A stretch of 64,000 bases of DNA from Pontederia crassipes (Eukaryota; Streptophyta; Magnoliopsida; Commelinales; Pontederiaceae), in assembly GCA_030549335.1 (NCBI GenBank), contig CM060183.1, forward strand, positions 33,354,768-33,418,767, in the 5' to 3' direction. Shown here piece by piece: positions 12,424 through 24,205 of this stretch (position 1 is the stretch's first letter; each line of letters starts with the position of its first letter). A program made the position numbers and the translations under genes. The notes beneath the pieces are model-generated. The model was not told the origin of the DNA. It did no database searches and was given only the letters and a program-made list of their open reading frames with translations.

Positions 12424-13640
12424 TTCCCATCAGGGTTATTTTACAAAAACTTGTTATGGTAAGGAAGAGGGGATGGGGGGCGTAGATCGCGGACGACGGC
12501 GTAGATCGGGGACATAGAGGACGGGGAGAGAGGGGAGGAGACAATCAGAGGAAGGGGGAGATGATTGGGCGCTGACAATGACAACACGCGACAGATCGAC
12601 GTCCATTTGTGCCGCCGCGAGGTCGTGGTAGTGACAATTCGGATGGGAGGCGGCAACTATCCGCGGGGAGATGGCGGCGGCAACTATGAGGGGAGAGAGA
12701 GAGAGTCAAGAGAGAAAAAAGTGAAATAATCTAGTCAGTTGATGCAAAATGAAGGGTTGATATTAGGACGTTGTATCAAAATTCACCTAAAAAAGTGTTA
12801 CACCTCCGTTAATCTCGTATAAGGACATAATCAATCATTTCTTCTTGAAGCAATTAAAATCTTATTCGTTTCTTATGTTTTGTAAGACTAAATTTCGAAA
12901 CAGTGGCTAAAAGCGTATCATTTATCTAATTCGATAGCCTCTTTGTAATTATGTCTAGGCTTAAAATCAATGGCAAAAAATATTTAAGGTAAATGTACAG
13001 TACTCATATGTCTTGTTTAATTATATGATGGCAATGTATCACCATCAAATCGTCGTTTCATTTAATATAATACTTGTGGAAGTAATAAAACAATAAAAAA
13101 ACGAAGAATTTGTCCGTCGGTCTAATAAAGTATGTAAAAGATGCTCGGCATGCATGGTCATGATAAAATTATTTAATTAGTTTAATTATTAGATATATAC
13201 TCATGATGAAATCCACTGTTTAATTAATTAAATAAATTACCGAATAATGATTTAGTTAGTTTATTTGTATTAAACTACTACTCTACACCTGATCTAGAAC
13301 ATAATGCTCATTCTCATTTTTCAATTACAAACCTCTGAGTACACTTATTTTCTATTTTTACTTGCTATGAAAAGCATGTTTATCATCCCTAAAAATATAT
13401 AGTTAAAAATCTATAAAATATCCATTAGTAGCAAAGAACCGAAAAATGGAGGCATGTTTTTTTATGTTTTAAATTAATATTTATGGTGTTTTTTAATGTT
13501 ATAGTCGGGTTATTAAAAGTGCCATTCAATAAGTAAGCTATCATATTGAGAGAACCAAGTTAATAGAAGTAAACATGGAAATAGCAGAACTTATTAATTT
13601 TGATGAGATATAACGATAACAACAGCAAAAGAAACATCAC
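12424..13640. other. Intergenic DNA, no gene recognised
   Basis: About 12450-12720 is G-rich and purine-rich (GGGGACATAGAGGACGGGGAG-like), resembling the flank on the far side of the CACTA element. From 12730 onward it is AT-rich with no coding pattern. Confidence 0.5.
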
Positions 13641-13674
13641 ATTTTATTCCGATGCCACGTACGGGAGACCATAC

Positions 13675-13677
<3 letters not shown>

Positions 13678-13731
<54 letters not shown>
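13678..13731. repeat. (GA)n microsatellite just downstream of the Ole e 1-type gene
   Basis: About 27 GA units lie ten bases beyond the stop codon of the gene at 13742-14380. In that gene's transcript they would be a CT-rich tract at the start of the 3' untranslated region. Confidence 0.95.
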
Positions 13732-13732
<1 letters not shown>

Positions 13733-13741
13733 GCATGGTTC

Positions 13742-14380
13742 CTAAAGGTGACACAAGGAGGACTTGGCGGGACCAAGTTGGAGGAATCCGGCGGTGTACA
13801 AGTAAACGGTGGTCTTCCCCTGCGTCAAGTTCCTCTCGTAGATCAGCTTCGCGCCGCTGCCTCCGAGTCGGTACTGCCGCGGCACCGTGCACTGCGGCAG
13901 CGGCGACGAGACGTGCACCTTGCAGTAGCGCGCCAAGTACTTGTTCGCCAACGTCGCCTTGACCAGGAAGTATCCTTTGGCGTCCGTCTTCGTTATGTAA
14001 AGTCTACTCGTGGTGGTATTGCACCTCAGTACGGCCACAGCATCTGCATGCATGCATTCATGAAATGAGCAATGCTGATTCAGTATAGGCATTGAGATCC
14101 TCATCATGCATGCATCAACATTCATGTGTGCGTGTGTATATATATACATACCAGGAAGAGGGGCAGCGTCGACGGCCTTGAAGTAACCCGTCAGGTTGCA
14201 CTTGCAGTAGATTACCCCTTCGACCTGAATGGTGTAACTGGTCTTACGCTTAGCGAGTGAGTTCGATAGTTCACTGCCTTCTGCAGCCTCCTCAGAGCTC
14301 TTGCACGGCGCGACGTGGATGGCGATGAGGACGAGCACGGCGAGCTGACCGGCTACTGTGAGCCTCCTCATTTGAGCCAT
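13742..14380 (-). CDS. Ole e 1/PAC-domain secreted protein (AGP31-like)
   Basis: Two exons, 14152-14380 and 13742-14043, joined by a 108-bp GT-AG intron (phase 1), encode 176 aa ending at TAG 13742-13744. The N-terminus has a hydrophobic signal peptide (LAVLVLIAIHVAPC). The pollen Ole e 1/extensin-type domain follows: VEGVIYCKC, LRCNTTT, TDAKGYFLV, YCKVHVSSPLPQC, then a FLQLGP ending typical of the PAC domain of AGP31-like wall proteins. These Cys-rich proteins act in the cell wall, where family members bind pectin or arabinogalactans. The long His- and Pro-rich arm of AGP31 is absent, so this is a short member. The exact role and orthology are inferred. Confidence 0.88.
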   Translation of the reverse strand: MAQMRRLTVAGQLAVLVLIAIHVAPCKSSEEAAEGSELSNSLAKRKTSYTIQVEGVIYCKCNLTGYFKAVDAAPLPGMYIYTHAHMNVDACMMRISMPILNQHCSFHECMHADAVAVLRCNTTTSRLYITKTDAKGYFLVKATLANKYLARYCKVHVSSPLPQCTVPRQYRLGGSGAKLIYERNLTQGKTTVYLYTAGFLQLGPAKSSLCHL

Positions 14381-14507
14381 ATCTGAGATCCTCCTAGCTA
14401 CTACTAGTCTTATACTACTATTACTACTACCACTACTTAATTATCTGTGCTCACAAGTAACAAGTAACCAATTAAGCTTCCACTTCAAAGTCTGCTAAAG
14501 TCTCTGC

Positions 14508-14515
14508 TTTTTATA
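14508..14515 (-). promoter_or_regulatory. Probable TATA box of the Ole e 1-type gene
   Basis: TATAAAAA on the minus strand lies 128 bp upstream of the ATG at 14380, inside GGGCTATAAAAAGCAGAG. That spacing leaves a leader of roughly 100 nt, normal for plants. No transcript data were available. Confidence 0.6.
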
Positions 14516-14519
14516 GCCC

Positions 14520-15940
14520 GTCCTCGAGGTATATCTCTCTCTCATTAGCTCTGGATCGACTAAGTAAAGCACAAATCAAAGTCTGATTGCCAATTGGCCT
14601 GTCGGTGCATCGCTGGGCATGCACGCAGAACTTGGCGGTGCCGGTATGAGATGTTATATATTTTATAGTTATTGTTCATTAATTGAATCCTAACAACGAT
14701 GTACATGTATAGTTGGCTCTATCTGTAGTCAATTCTAACAGATGTAATGCGGGGTGAACAAGTTTCCTGTTCTTTTTTCCAGTTGGCAATATGATGTCCA
14801 ATAATTAAGTAATCAGTTTTGTTTTCACTTTATAGATACCGATTATATTCTCAATCATTTTGTTCAGTTGGCGAACTTTTTTGCATGAGAAGAAAGAAGA
14901 TTAAGAGGCCAAGTTTATCCCAAAATCAAATTCTCTTTCTTTCTTTTCACCTGAACCCTGAAAGCTTCAACAATGACCCACTTACTTAGATCTCAGCTCG
15001 CTGTTAGTTACAGATTCTAAAGCCCAATTCAATCTTTAGATCTGTCGAGTAATCTAATTCTTATTTAAATCCCGAGAGCTTGATCCTTGTTCATGATGAA
15101 TATATATGTGTATATGGATCTGCCTTGTTAATGATGCTGAGTGGCGTGCAAAGGAAACCTCCTCACGCCGACCAGAAGTTAGACATGGAGTGTGCTTCCA
15201 GCTTTCTACTTCGATCGATGCAGCAAAGATGGAAATTTAAGTAATTCATGTCATGCATCACGAGTGAGTGAGATCCCATTAAAGACTCATGGATTTGATT
15301 AATTACTCGAGATTATTATTATGCACATGAGTGGGCTGAGATGAAGCCTAACAAAGTACTGTGCATGAACACTTTGTTTTCTGTGTTTGATCGTTTTAAT
15401 TATGTGGGCACATCCGGGCATTCACAGGTATCATCGATCAGGAGTCCAAGCCAAGACATCATAGTCCATGGGCAAGTGTATTCTCACAAGTCACAACGTC
15501 GCCCATGGCGTTAGAGGTGTGCATTGAACATGGTGATCATTGTGAAATTACAATCAAATTATTTTCTAATCTTAACATTTAGAAAGTTTAGATATAAACA
15601 AGATATTTGTTCTGACTAAAATTTTACATTAATTTTTTTAAAAAAATATGACATTTTATCATGTAAAATTAAATAAATTTTGAATCCGTTACAAAGGGAT
15701 CTAGTAATGTTAAGACTCTAATGAGAGCCCCTCTTTAATTGTGGAGAGAATGGAAGGAAGTATAATTCATGACATTATCACACGTATATACATGGAGAGT
15801 AAATGTTATTTTTCTGGGTGTTGACCCCGATTTATGGAAAATTTTAATTGTCCGAGACTACTAGTGTAAGTTGAAAAGATAAAATAATAATAAGCCACCG
15901 AAGGTTGGTTAGAATAAATACTATTTTAGAAAGTAAGTTA
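14520..15940. other. Promoter side of the Ole e 1-type gene and intergenic DNA
   Basis: No open gene structure is seen. The DNA is moderately AT-rich with ordinary low-complexity stretches. Distal regulatory elements of the leftward gene may be here, but none can be named from sequence. Confidence 0.5.
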
Positions 15941-16470
15941 GTTATTTTTCATAAACTACTCCTAAACTATAATAATTTTTCAAATCTAATTTTAAATTAA
16001 GAATTTATTTTTTTAATTTTTAAACTATCGCAATTTTTTCACTTTAATCCTCCCGTCCACTTCTGTTATATTTTCTGTTATCTTTGAATTTTTTTCATAT
16101 ATGAAAAGACTAATTATCCCTCACTCCATAACACATCAAATAATAAATATAAAAATAAAAAAAATATTCCTTGCGCCGGTCTCCCTCCCTCCAATCCAGA
16201 CTAAAAGCTAAGTGCTCCAATATTTTTTCTTTTCTTTTTATTTTTTATATTTTTTATTTGATGTGTTATGGAGGGAGGGGTAATTTAGTTTTTTTTATAA
16301 ATGAGAAAAAGAAAAACTAACATAAAATGTAGTAGAAATAGATGGAATAACTAAAGTGAAAAACTTACGATAGTTTAGCGATAAAAATAAGTTTGTAGTT
16401 TGAGATTAGATATGAAAAATCGTAATAGTTTAGGGGTGGTTTATGAAAATGAAAAAAAGGAAAAAATAAC
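15941..16470. mobile_element. Long-armed foldback element, about 530 bp
   Basis: The left arm (about 15941-16175) and right arm (about 16225-16470) are inverted copies of some 200 bp. For example CATAAACTACTCCTAAACTA on the left matches CATAAACCACCCCTAAACTA in the reverse complement of the right, and CTCCATAACACATCAAATAA is shared near the centre. There is no coding capacity. Very long terminal inverted repeats suggest a Mutator-like or foldback MITE. The outer ends and any target duplication are uncertain. Confidence 0.75.
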
Positions 16471-16633
16471 CAAATGGGTGAAGTAAAGTAAAGCCCACTG
16501 CATTATATTGGGCCCTACTGGAGTTTGTATCGGCTTTAAGATCCTTTAATGGCAGGCTGAAGCCTTTTCCAATTTGCATGGCGTGGCCCTTCCACACCCT
16601 CTTCTATCACCAAGCGGATCGTTGCCGGCGTTG

Positions 16634-19600
16634 ATGGCCGCGGTCGCCTCCGTCTCCGGCTTCCGCCCGGTCGCTCCTCTCCTTAGGAGGCTGCTCTCAT
16701 GCTCTCTCAATACTTATGGCCCATCTCTGAGACCCTGTGTTCTCCTTCCTCCTCCCAAGTCCTGCTCCAGAGGTCAATATTCAACTTCCTTCTCCACTGA
16801 CGCTCCGAATTCGAACCCCAGAACCTGTTTTGATCCTAAATTCTGTATCCGTCGCTGAAAAAAATGCACAGGGCTTTGCCAGGTCGCTTATGCCGTGAAG
16901 CCGGGCCTTGAATCGTCGCCTAAAAGTATTGCTGACAAAAATGTGGCTGAGGCCGTAAAGAACATCCTTGAAATGGTACTTCTACTTCACTTTACCAGCT
17001 AAAGTTGCGCAATGTATTGCTTCATTCATCAAAGGCATCGACTTTTATCTACTGTAACTCGAATCATTAAGCTCCTGCTTTTTGGACCAAGACGTGTCTA
17101 TGAGGTGGTTAACTTGGTCGTATGTTTTGTCACTAATAGCTCTGTGCTTTTGAAGACATCTCGTTCTAAATTGTCAGCTTCTTTTTCTTTTTTCCAAGTT
17201 ATAGTGTTCGTTGATTGTTCGATTTTGGTTCAATATTTTTTGCAAATACATGACGTACAGGCATTATGTTTGTTAGGCCATGAATGGGTAATTCTATTAT
17301 TTCTTATGAAATATTTTGGTGTACTTTTGTTAACCAGAAAGTTATAAATACCACACTATGGGTTTCGTAACTCAAGTAATTTTTAATCTTGGTTTTGTTA
17401 CATGGAATTACTGTGACTTAGAATGTCACCATAGTGAAGTTCGTATTTAGTTCTAGCAGAACTTAATACTTCCTTTTTGTTATTTTATTGGCTGTACCCA
17501 AAGTTCATGTTTAACTTATGTTCATAATATGTCGTTCTGCTTTTATATGTTGATTGCATATGAATTAATGCCTGTTCTCATTTATTGTGAGTATTTACTA
17601 CGAGTTAGACTTACATTGATTACTCATTCTGCCGATAAATGTTTGTTGGAAAACTTGTAAGGCTAGAAGGGCTTCATCGAGAAGAGAGGTTCTCCACACA
17701 GACTTTCTGACTCCACCTGTTATACAAGAATCTATGTTAGCATTGGAAAAACTGGCAGATGTAAGAGTAGTCTCACAGGGTGGTTATCCACAGGTTAATA
17801 TGAAAGATCCCATTGACATTTGAATTCATTACATGCAAAATGATTTATGTTTAGTTCTAATTGGATATGGCTCATTTTGTTATAGGCTGAACGATGCCGA
17901 CTATCGGTTGGGCATCCCGATGTTATGGAAGCTGATCCAGATGTTGTTGCTGCTTTGAGGTCTAGTTGGCTTCAACTGCGAAAATTTTGCAATGCTTCCT
18001 TTTTTTAGATTGGCTAAATTTGTAATATATCCAGTATCACAGGGAACTTTGCATTTGGACATTGTTCTCATGGTGACTTCCTTGGTGCAATTCTTGGTAC
18101 CGGAATAGTGAGAGACAAGATTGGAGATATCCTGTTGCAGGTACAATGACATTTTTTGTGATAACTTAAGAGGATTTCAGCATAATAATATATTTAGTAT
18201 TTTTGTTTGAAACCTTATGGGAATTTGTACAGGGAGAGCAAGGTGCTCAAGTTCTTGTGGTTCCAGAACTTACTGAGTTCCTTACATCAGCATTGGAGAA
18301 GGTAGAAGCTGCTTTCTCTAGGGCCAATTTTCTATGTTGTTTTCCATTTGAATAGGGGTGCATAGGTGACTATTGGAACCTTTGACATTTAGAAACTTAA
18401 ATTACCTACAATGAAGACACCAACTTATTTCATCTTTGAAATGAAGATAACTGCTAGTGAAAAGCATGAATTAATGAGTTAACATATTTATTGAATGCTC
18501 ATAGTCTTTAAACCATCTATGCATCTTTAAGTATCGCAAACTGTACTTGTAACTATTTTCTCTGTAGGTTGGCAACGTTCCTGTGACGTGCACAAATATA
18601 CCATTACTTGCTTTGGAATATGAGCCACCAAGGTTAGACGCAGTCTGTTAATCTGCCATCCTATAGTGGTTTTATGGCTGGCATGTGAATTAACTTTAAT
18701 ATACTGGGGTACTTGTTTCTAGGACCAAATCCTTTAGAACTGTTGAAGCATCACTACGGGTTGATGCACTGGCTAGCGCTGGCTTTAAAATCTCACGATC
18801 AAAACTTGTTAATTTAATCAGGTATTTCTTTTTTTGAAACGAAATTTAATCAGGTATTACTCCTAAAAAGGGGGAAAATATTCAAGTTTTTTAATGTTGC
18901 AGTGGAAGTTTTTGTTATGTACTTATTTGTTAAACATATTCTTCCTCTAGAAAAGCATGTTCATACTTTAATGGAATCCCTTTTTATTTTACTACATGAC
19001 ATGAATTCAACCTTTGGGTATTTTCACTAGTTTGCCATCAACTTCATGGTATTTCTACTGAGTGGTGAAGTCTGTTAATTTCACTTTCTTTTTAGTCTGT
19101 AGGTTTGCTCATTTTGTATTACTCACACAATCCTGACTCATTTCGTGTCTATCTTTACTATTGTTAATTTACCATACCATTACTTACGTGGTCTTTCTCA
19201 TTTTATCAGTAATGGGGATGTGAGGGTTAACTGGTCGCCTGTGGTTAAGAATGGAACCATCTTGAAGACAGGGGATGTTGTTTCTGTTAGTGGTAAAGGA
19301 CGGTTAAAGGTAAATCACATATTGAAGCATAAAATTCACATGTCACTTGTTCATAACCAGCAAACATTTTCAATTATATTGTGCACCTTTACATATTTAA
19401 ATAATCGAGCTTTGACAAGGTGACTTTTTATTTTTCTCTTTTGTTTTTAGAGAACTTTCTTTAATTTTTTTACAGATAATGGGTAGTTAAAAACGACAAT
19501 GATTCATTAGTTCATGTTATCCATTATTAGCTTTTTTATAGTTGTTCTAACTTTTTGTGCTAGATTTGTGGTTAACCTTTGAAGAAGCAAGTTATTAGTT

Positions 19601-20592
19601 ATGCTTCTGTTAAATGTTGTTGCATGTTCTTACATTTTTAATACTAATAGCATTTATTTTATTTTCATTTGCATATTCGTATTGTCAGTTATATTTTCAA
19701 CATCTATCATTGATATCGAATATTAACCACTTAGTCCACCCTTCAATTTGTTTTCTCAACAATTATCAACTTGGAACCACAAAGAAGTTGCATCCATCCA
19801 TAAGAAATCATCCAAAGTTTTTTCATAAGAAGAAGGAAGTTAAAAGTTCATGGTGGTCCAGAAATTGCCCCGATATATTTTCAACAAGATGGTGTTTCTT
19901 AAGTTAAGAAACATCAAAACATGCAACCTGTAGAAAATTCAATTTCTAAAAGGCAACATTTCAGGAGAGGTGTACTGATATAATTCCATTTAGTGCTCAT
20001 TACGAAAATGATGGATTTGTTAAGGAAAAATAGTGTGTACTTGTAGAGTAGAATGCTTCATTAGTGCATATTCTCCATTATTAGTTTTCTTATAGTCCCA
20101 AGTAACTAAGCTTTCATGTTTTAAATATGATGTTATGATGTTAGGTTCTAGATTTATGGTCCAATTTTGAAAAATCTGTTTAGGAACTGGAGTTTGATTC
20201 ATTCTATACTCTTTTTTTTTGTCTTGAAGATCTATTTTCTTGAATGGACATGAATCGTATTTAAGTTTCTTAAAATTTATTGTTAGTAATTTCTATTTTA
20301 TTTTCATTTCATAGTCTTTTGTCACTTACACTTTTGGCATCAGTTCCCATGCGGAATTTAACTCAACTTAGAGGTTCTATCCTCCTAAAGTTTTTATAAA
20401 TAGATGACCGTTGACCTTCCGAGTTCTCAGTGCATAATTATTTCGTTCATCCGAAGCATAATAAAATAGGTGCAAAACTTTTGGCAACTCTTCCTCTATT
20501 GTGTTAATAATCTAATATTATTTATGCAGATAGGAGAGATCACAACTACAAGAAAAGGAAAATACTCAGTTGAGCTGATCCAGTATTTGTAG
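16634..20592 (+). CDS. Chloroplast YlmH/photosystem II-type S4 RNA-binding protein
   Basis: Ten exons: 16634-16772, 16872-16975, 17662-17793, 17886-17959, 18035-18140, 18233-18301, 18568-18632, 18723-18821, 19210-19309 and 20530-20592. All are GT-AG with consistent phase and encode 316 aa. The first ~45 residues are Ser/Arg/Leu-rich like an organelle transit peptide. The YlmH-type core follows (SITGNFAFGHCSHGDFLGAILGTGIVRDKIGDIL). A C-terminal S4 RNA-binding domain spans roughly residues 240-300 (RVDALASAGFKISRSKLVNLISNGDVRVN). It matches the plant and cyanobacterial 'photosystem II S4 domain' family, thought to bind RNA or ribosomes in plastids. Intron 1 is the weak point: exon 1 stays open to a TGA at 16856-16858, so a 99-bp intron is inferred to restore frame. 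Confidence 0.87.
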
Positions 20593-21984
20593 GTTTCATG
20601 CACTGTGACTGATCCAATCATTGCAAACGAGGAAAAGTAGAAGCTGAGTTAAAACTTTAGTCTGTCTCGAAAAGAAAACTTGAGAACAACGTCTCCATGC
20701 AGCATCCAGAAATGGATGCTGCTAAAGGTCAGTCAGTCTGCTTTTTGGGCTCTACATTATATTTCTAAGTGCCAATTGCTGCATTTTTCTGGTTAATTAT
20801 ATCCAAAGGCTTTTTATGTAGTGGGTTACTCACCGGATCCATAATGATGTATGGTTTCTTTATACTTCAAATACTGGTGTATGGATCAAGCTTTTTTTAA
20901 AATAACGAAAGTGTCTCCATTATAATTGTTTCAGTAGCATAATCTATGTTCAAAAGGAAATTATGAGCACTTCGTTCTCTGCCAAGTGAGAATTATACTT
21001 TACAATTTGGTGGTCATTTCTCCAATCTGCATTTTCAAAAGGTAATGACATTTCTTTTATGTATATCTGACATAACTGAGATTGTAGGCCAAGTTAAGAT
21101 TGCTAAATAATTGTCATGTATTTATCAACTCTGATCCTGAGTTGTGGTTGTTAACCTTTTGGTTACGTACACTTATTTTTGCGTCATGGCCTAAATAATC
21201 TCTTCTTTTATGTAATACTAGACGAGGCAGGAACTCGGATCAATTTCTTACGAATTTAATTTTGTGACCTTGCTGCTACAGCAATCAACTGTCGACAATC
21301 TCTTTGATGATGTTTGAAGACTTTGACTTGACGACAAAGTAATGGGATATATATGTGATTGCAATCATAACATGTGATTGCATCGTTTAATTTCATAATT
21401 CTGAACTGTCAGATTAATATCTGACAGTCCAAAACCCAAACAATCACATATCCTAATTCATAATATATAGTGTGTGTTTATATGTATGTAATGTTTAAGA
21501 TTTTAATACTTGATCTTCTTAAGTTAAGATAAAATTTATTAAATTAAACATTTTATTTTTATAATATTATTTTGGCCCCTCCTTGAAAAGTTCCTGAGTC
21601 CGTCCCTGTGTATGCCTGATAATTTAAAATAAGTGCAAGTGTCTACCATGGAGGCTTTGTTTAGGGCAAGTTGAAGGACAAACTGTAATCATACAGGACC
21701 TTTAACACCTGTTATTGAGAATAATTCTTCGATTAAGTTAGTCAACTTTTGATTGAAAACGTTCTTAATCCTGAGGAAATTACCTTTAACCCCCTCCGTT
21801 AGGGAGAACAATTCTTAGCAACATTGAAAATGCCATTTCATGTCTTCCTTATATATCTGCTTGATATATCGTGCTAACCACCCAAAAGTTAGAAAATTGA
21901 TCAATCGGATTATATTAATATTGCAAATTGCATCACAAGGTAATTAAATCACAAAATTTCCCTTCCTTTTAATTTTTCCCCCAT
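20593..21984. other. 3' flank of the S4 gene and intergenic DNA
   Basis: The 3' untranslated region of the S4-domain gene should occupy the first few hundred bases. A short near-palindrome (CTGTCAGATTAATATCTGACAG) lies near 21407. No further gene is recognised. Confidence 0.5.
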
Positions 21985-22000
21985 TTACAGAAGTTGACGG

Positions 22001-22086
22001 GTTTGGTTACTAATAGAGCGGAATGGCGTCGTATGATCCATGTAGCCGACCCCACCTAGTGGGATAAGGCTTTGTTGTTGTTGTTG
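22001..22086 (+). mobile_element. 5'-truncated Au-like SINE with (TTG)n tail
   Basis: The 86-bp insert ends in GGGATAAGGCTTTG followed by TTG repeats and contains GTAGCCGACCCCACC, the 3' signature I know from plant Au SINEs. It is flanked by perfect 16-bp direct repeats TTACAGAAGTTGACGG (21985-22000 and 22087-22102), a target-site duplication made by target-primed reverse transcription. The 5' tRNA-derived half is missing, so this is a truncated insertion. Confidence 0.88.
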
Positions 22087-22347
22087 TTACAGAAGTTGAC
22101 GGATGAACAGATTAATTAACTGGGTGCATCATTTTACTTGGGTTAATTTCAAGATACGCGGAGTGGTCGCCACTTGGAGGAAACGCTAAAATACTCGGAC
22201 TAATTTTTGCCCTGTACCAAACTGAGATGGACAGCTTTGTAGCTTCCTTGCAATTTCCGACCTCCAGAGATGTCAAAGTAAACCCTTCACGTGAAACCTT
22301 TGGGCTTTGTTTCTCTTCATCAAACTACACAATCGACAATTAATTAA

Positions 22348-22351
<4 letters not shown>

Positions 22352-22412
<61 letters not shown>
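22352..22412. repeat. (GA)n microsatellite
   Basis: About 30 GA units without interruption. An (AT)n run follows at about 22502-22518. Both lie between the S4 gene and the VQ gene. Confidence 0.95.
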
Positions 22413-22413
<1 letters not shown>

Positions 22414-24205
22414 AGGCGAGTTTTGGTCACAGTACAGGATTGAGAATTGACCTCTTCGGAAATGGTGCATGCCATGGAATGCATATTGCAAATTTGTGAC
22501 CATATATATATATATATAAACCCATATATATATGGAAACAAATACTTCAACTATGCATTAACAAGAAGAGCACATAAAAGATCTGAAGGGTCTTAACTCT
22601 TAACTGCTACGCGTGCCTCGTTTGGTTTGGTTGGTTGGTTTTCTTCCATGAATGATGGGCATTACCCTCTCTCTCTCCACCTCTCTCTCCACCCCTGCAG
22701 TAGCAATCCAGAATCTTAGCTTTCAACGTAGTAATGATACGAGGACTCGTCCAAAGGGTGGACCAGGTCAAGCTTAGGTTTCAATTCCATATATCACATG
22801 GAACAAAACATCGAGTTGTCTGCAGTCTGCACTCAGTCATGGCTCATATCCCCGTTGTTTGTGTGGCCCAGATCACTTGACCAGTAAATTATTCTTCACC
22901 AATAAATTACCTCTAATCTTCAAAAAAAAAAAACTTATGTTGATGGCGCACAGTGGATGGACAAATGCAAATTTGTTCATCTTTCCATATGGGGCATTGT
23001 CAAAAGATTGAATGAAAATTAGATTATGTAGATTTTTTAACACACGAATGCAAACTTTTCCAGCTTCTCTATGAGCTGCACTACTAATTGCTGCTACTAT
23101 AAAAGTTACCAGTTTACTGTGACTTGCACTTTTACCGCCATCCTTTTTGGAAGGCAAAGCTTCTTCTTTCTCTCTAGTTAAAGATAAAAAAACCTGTGAC
23201 CATTGAATTTGTCGCACGGCAAAACTAGAGAGAGAGAGGGAGAGAGAGAACAGCTCATTGCCAATTAGAACCAGGTTATCACAAGGGAAGTCTGCTACTA
23301 AAAAAAAAATGTGATGTAGACTTCCACCACCTTTCAATGCAAGTTACTTGCAGTTGAACTAAATTGAGTAGCTCTACATCACATACACAGTCTTTTGATC
23401 TAATGCAACATTGTACAGTAGTATGGGTATGGTCCTCATTTAGAGAGGGGAAAAAGAAGGCAAGCTAGAGGAAGATGGAGTGCCTAATATGCCACCCCTT
23501 GACTGAGCTCACTCACATCTTTGGCAATATTCTCCTCATTCAGGAGGCATCAATACCCATGGAAAGTTCACCTCACAGTTTGGCAAACCCAGAAGCCAAA
23601 GCAGAAATATGTAAAAAGGAACAAAGATTCCATTTTGAGAAATTATCCATTTATTCATCCACCTGAGAATTGAGAAAATCTAAATCAAATAACGCTCCAT
23701 CATTAATCTCTCTCACTTTTGGAACCTTATTTTGCTGAAATCTGAATGTCTAATCAATTAAAGATGAACCACCTGAGAGAAAATGCGGACACAGAACGAT
23801 AAGAAACAACATGCAGTAAAGATAGACATTTTTAGTTTCTTCTTTCTTTTACGAACAACGGAAGAAGAAGGGAAGAAGAGCAAAAAGACGCCACCTTTGA
23901 AAAAGCCGTTCGTGTTAGATTCAGAAAGTTGTGATCTTTTTCTTTTCTTCCATCGCAGAGAGAATACAAGCACTAAAAGAAGAACAAAAACAAAAATCAT
24001 GGAGCTCAAAGTGTACAAATTGCTGCAGGCAGGTGGATCTCCGGCAGGACTGCTTCGATCGCCGGCTGGCTTGCTGTGTTGCGCCTCATCTCCCACTGAC
24101 TGAAACACCAATCAGAAATTAAAAGCCCCACGAATTCACATCACTTTAAACCAAATTGCCGATCAGCATGTGACCGCCCGAGGAACTACTCGAATTGACT
24201 GCTGG
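22413..24205. other. Intergenic DNA and probable 3' region of the VQ gene
   Basis: Short CT/GA tracts occur near 22665-22690 and 23228-23248. The part closest to 24205 should hold the 3' untranslated region of the leftward VQ gene. Open frames at 23758-24111 on either strand show no domain and are not called. Confidence 0.5.

Noticed and set aside
13600-14068. Plus-strand open frames opposite the Ole e 1-type gene
   Set aside because: They run through the (GA)n microsatellite, giving Arg-Glu repeats, and are antisense to a gene with clear domain, splice sites and TATA box.
20544-20556. CAACTACAAGAAAAG in the last exon of the S4 gene looked like a CACTA terminus
   Set aside because: It is coding sequence (TTTRKGK) conserved with the protein frame and has no partner end.
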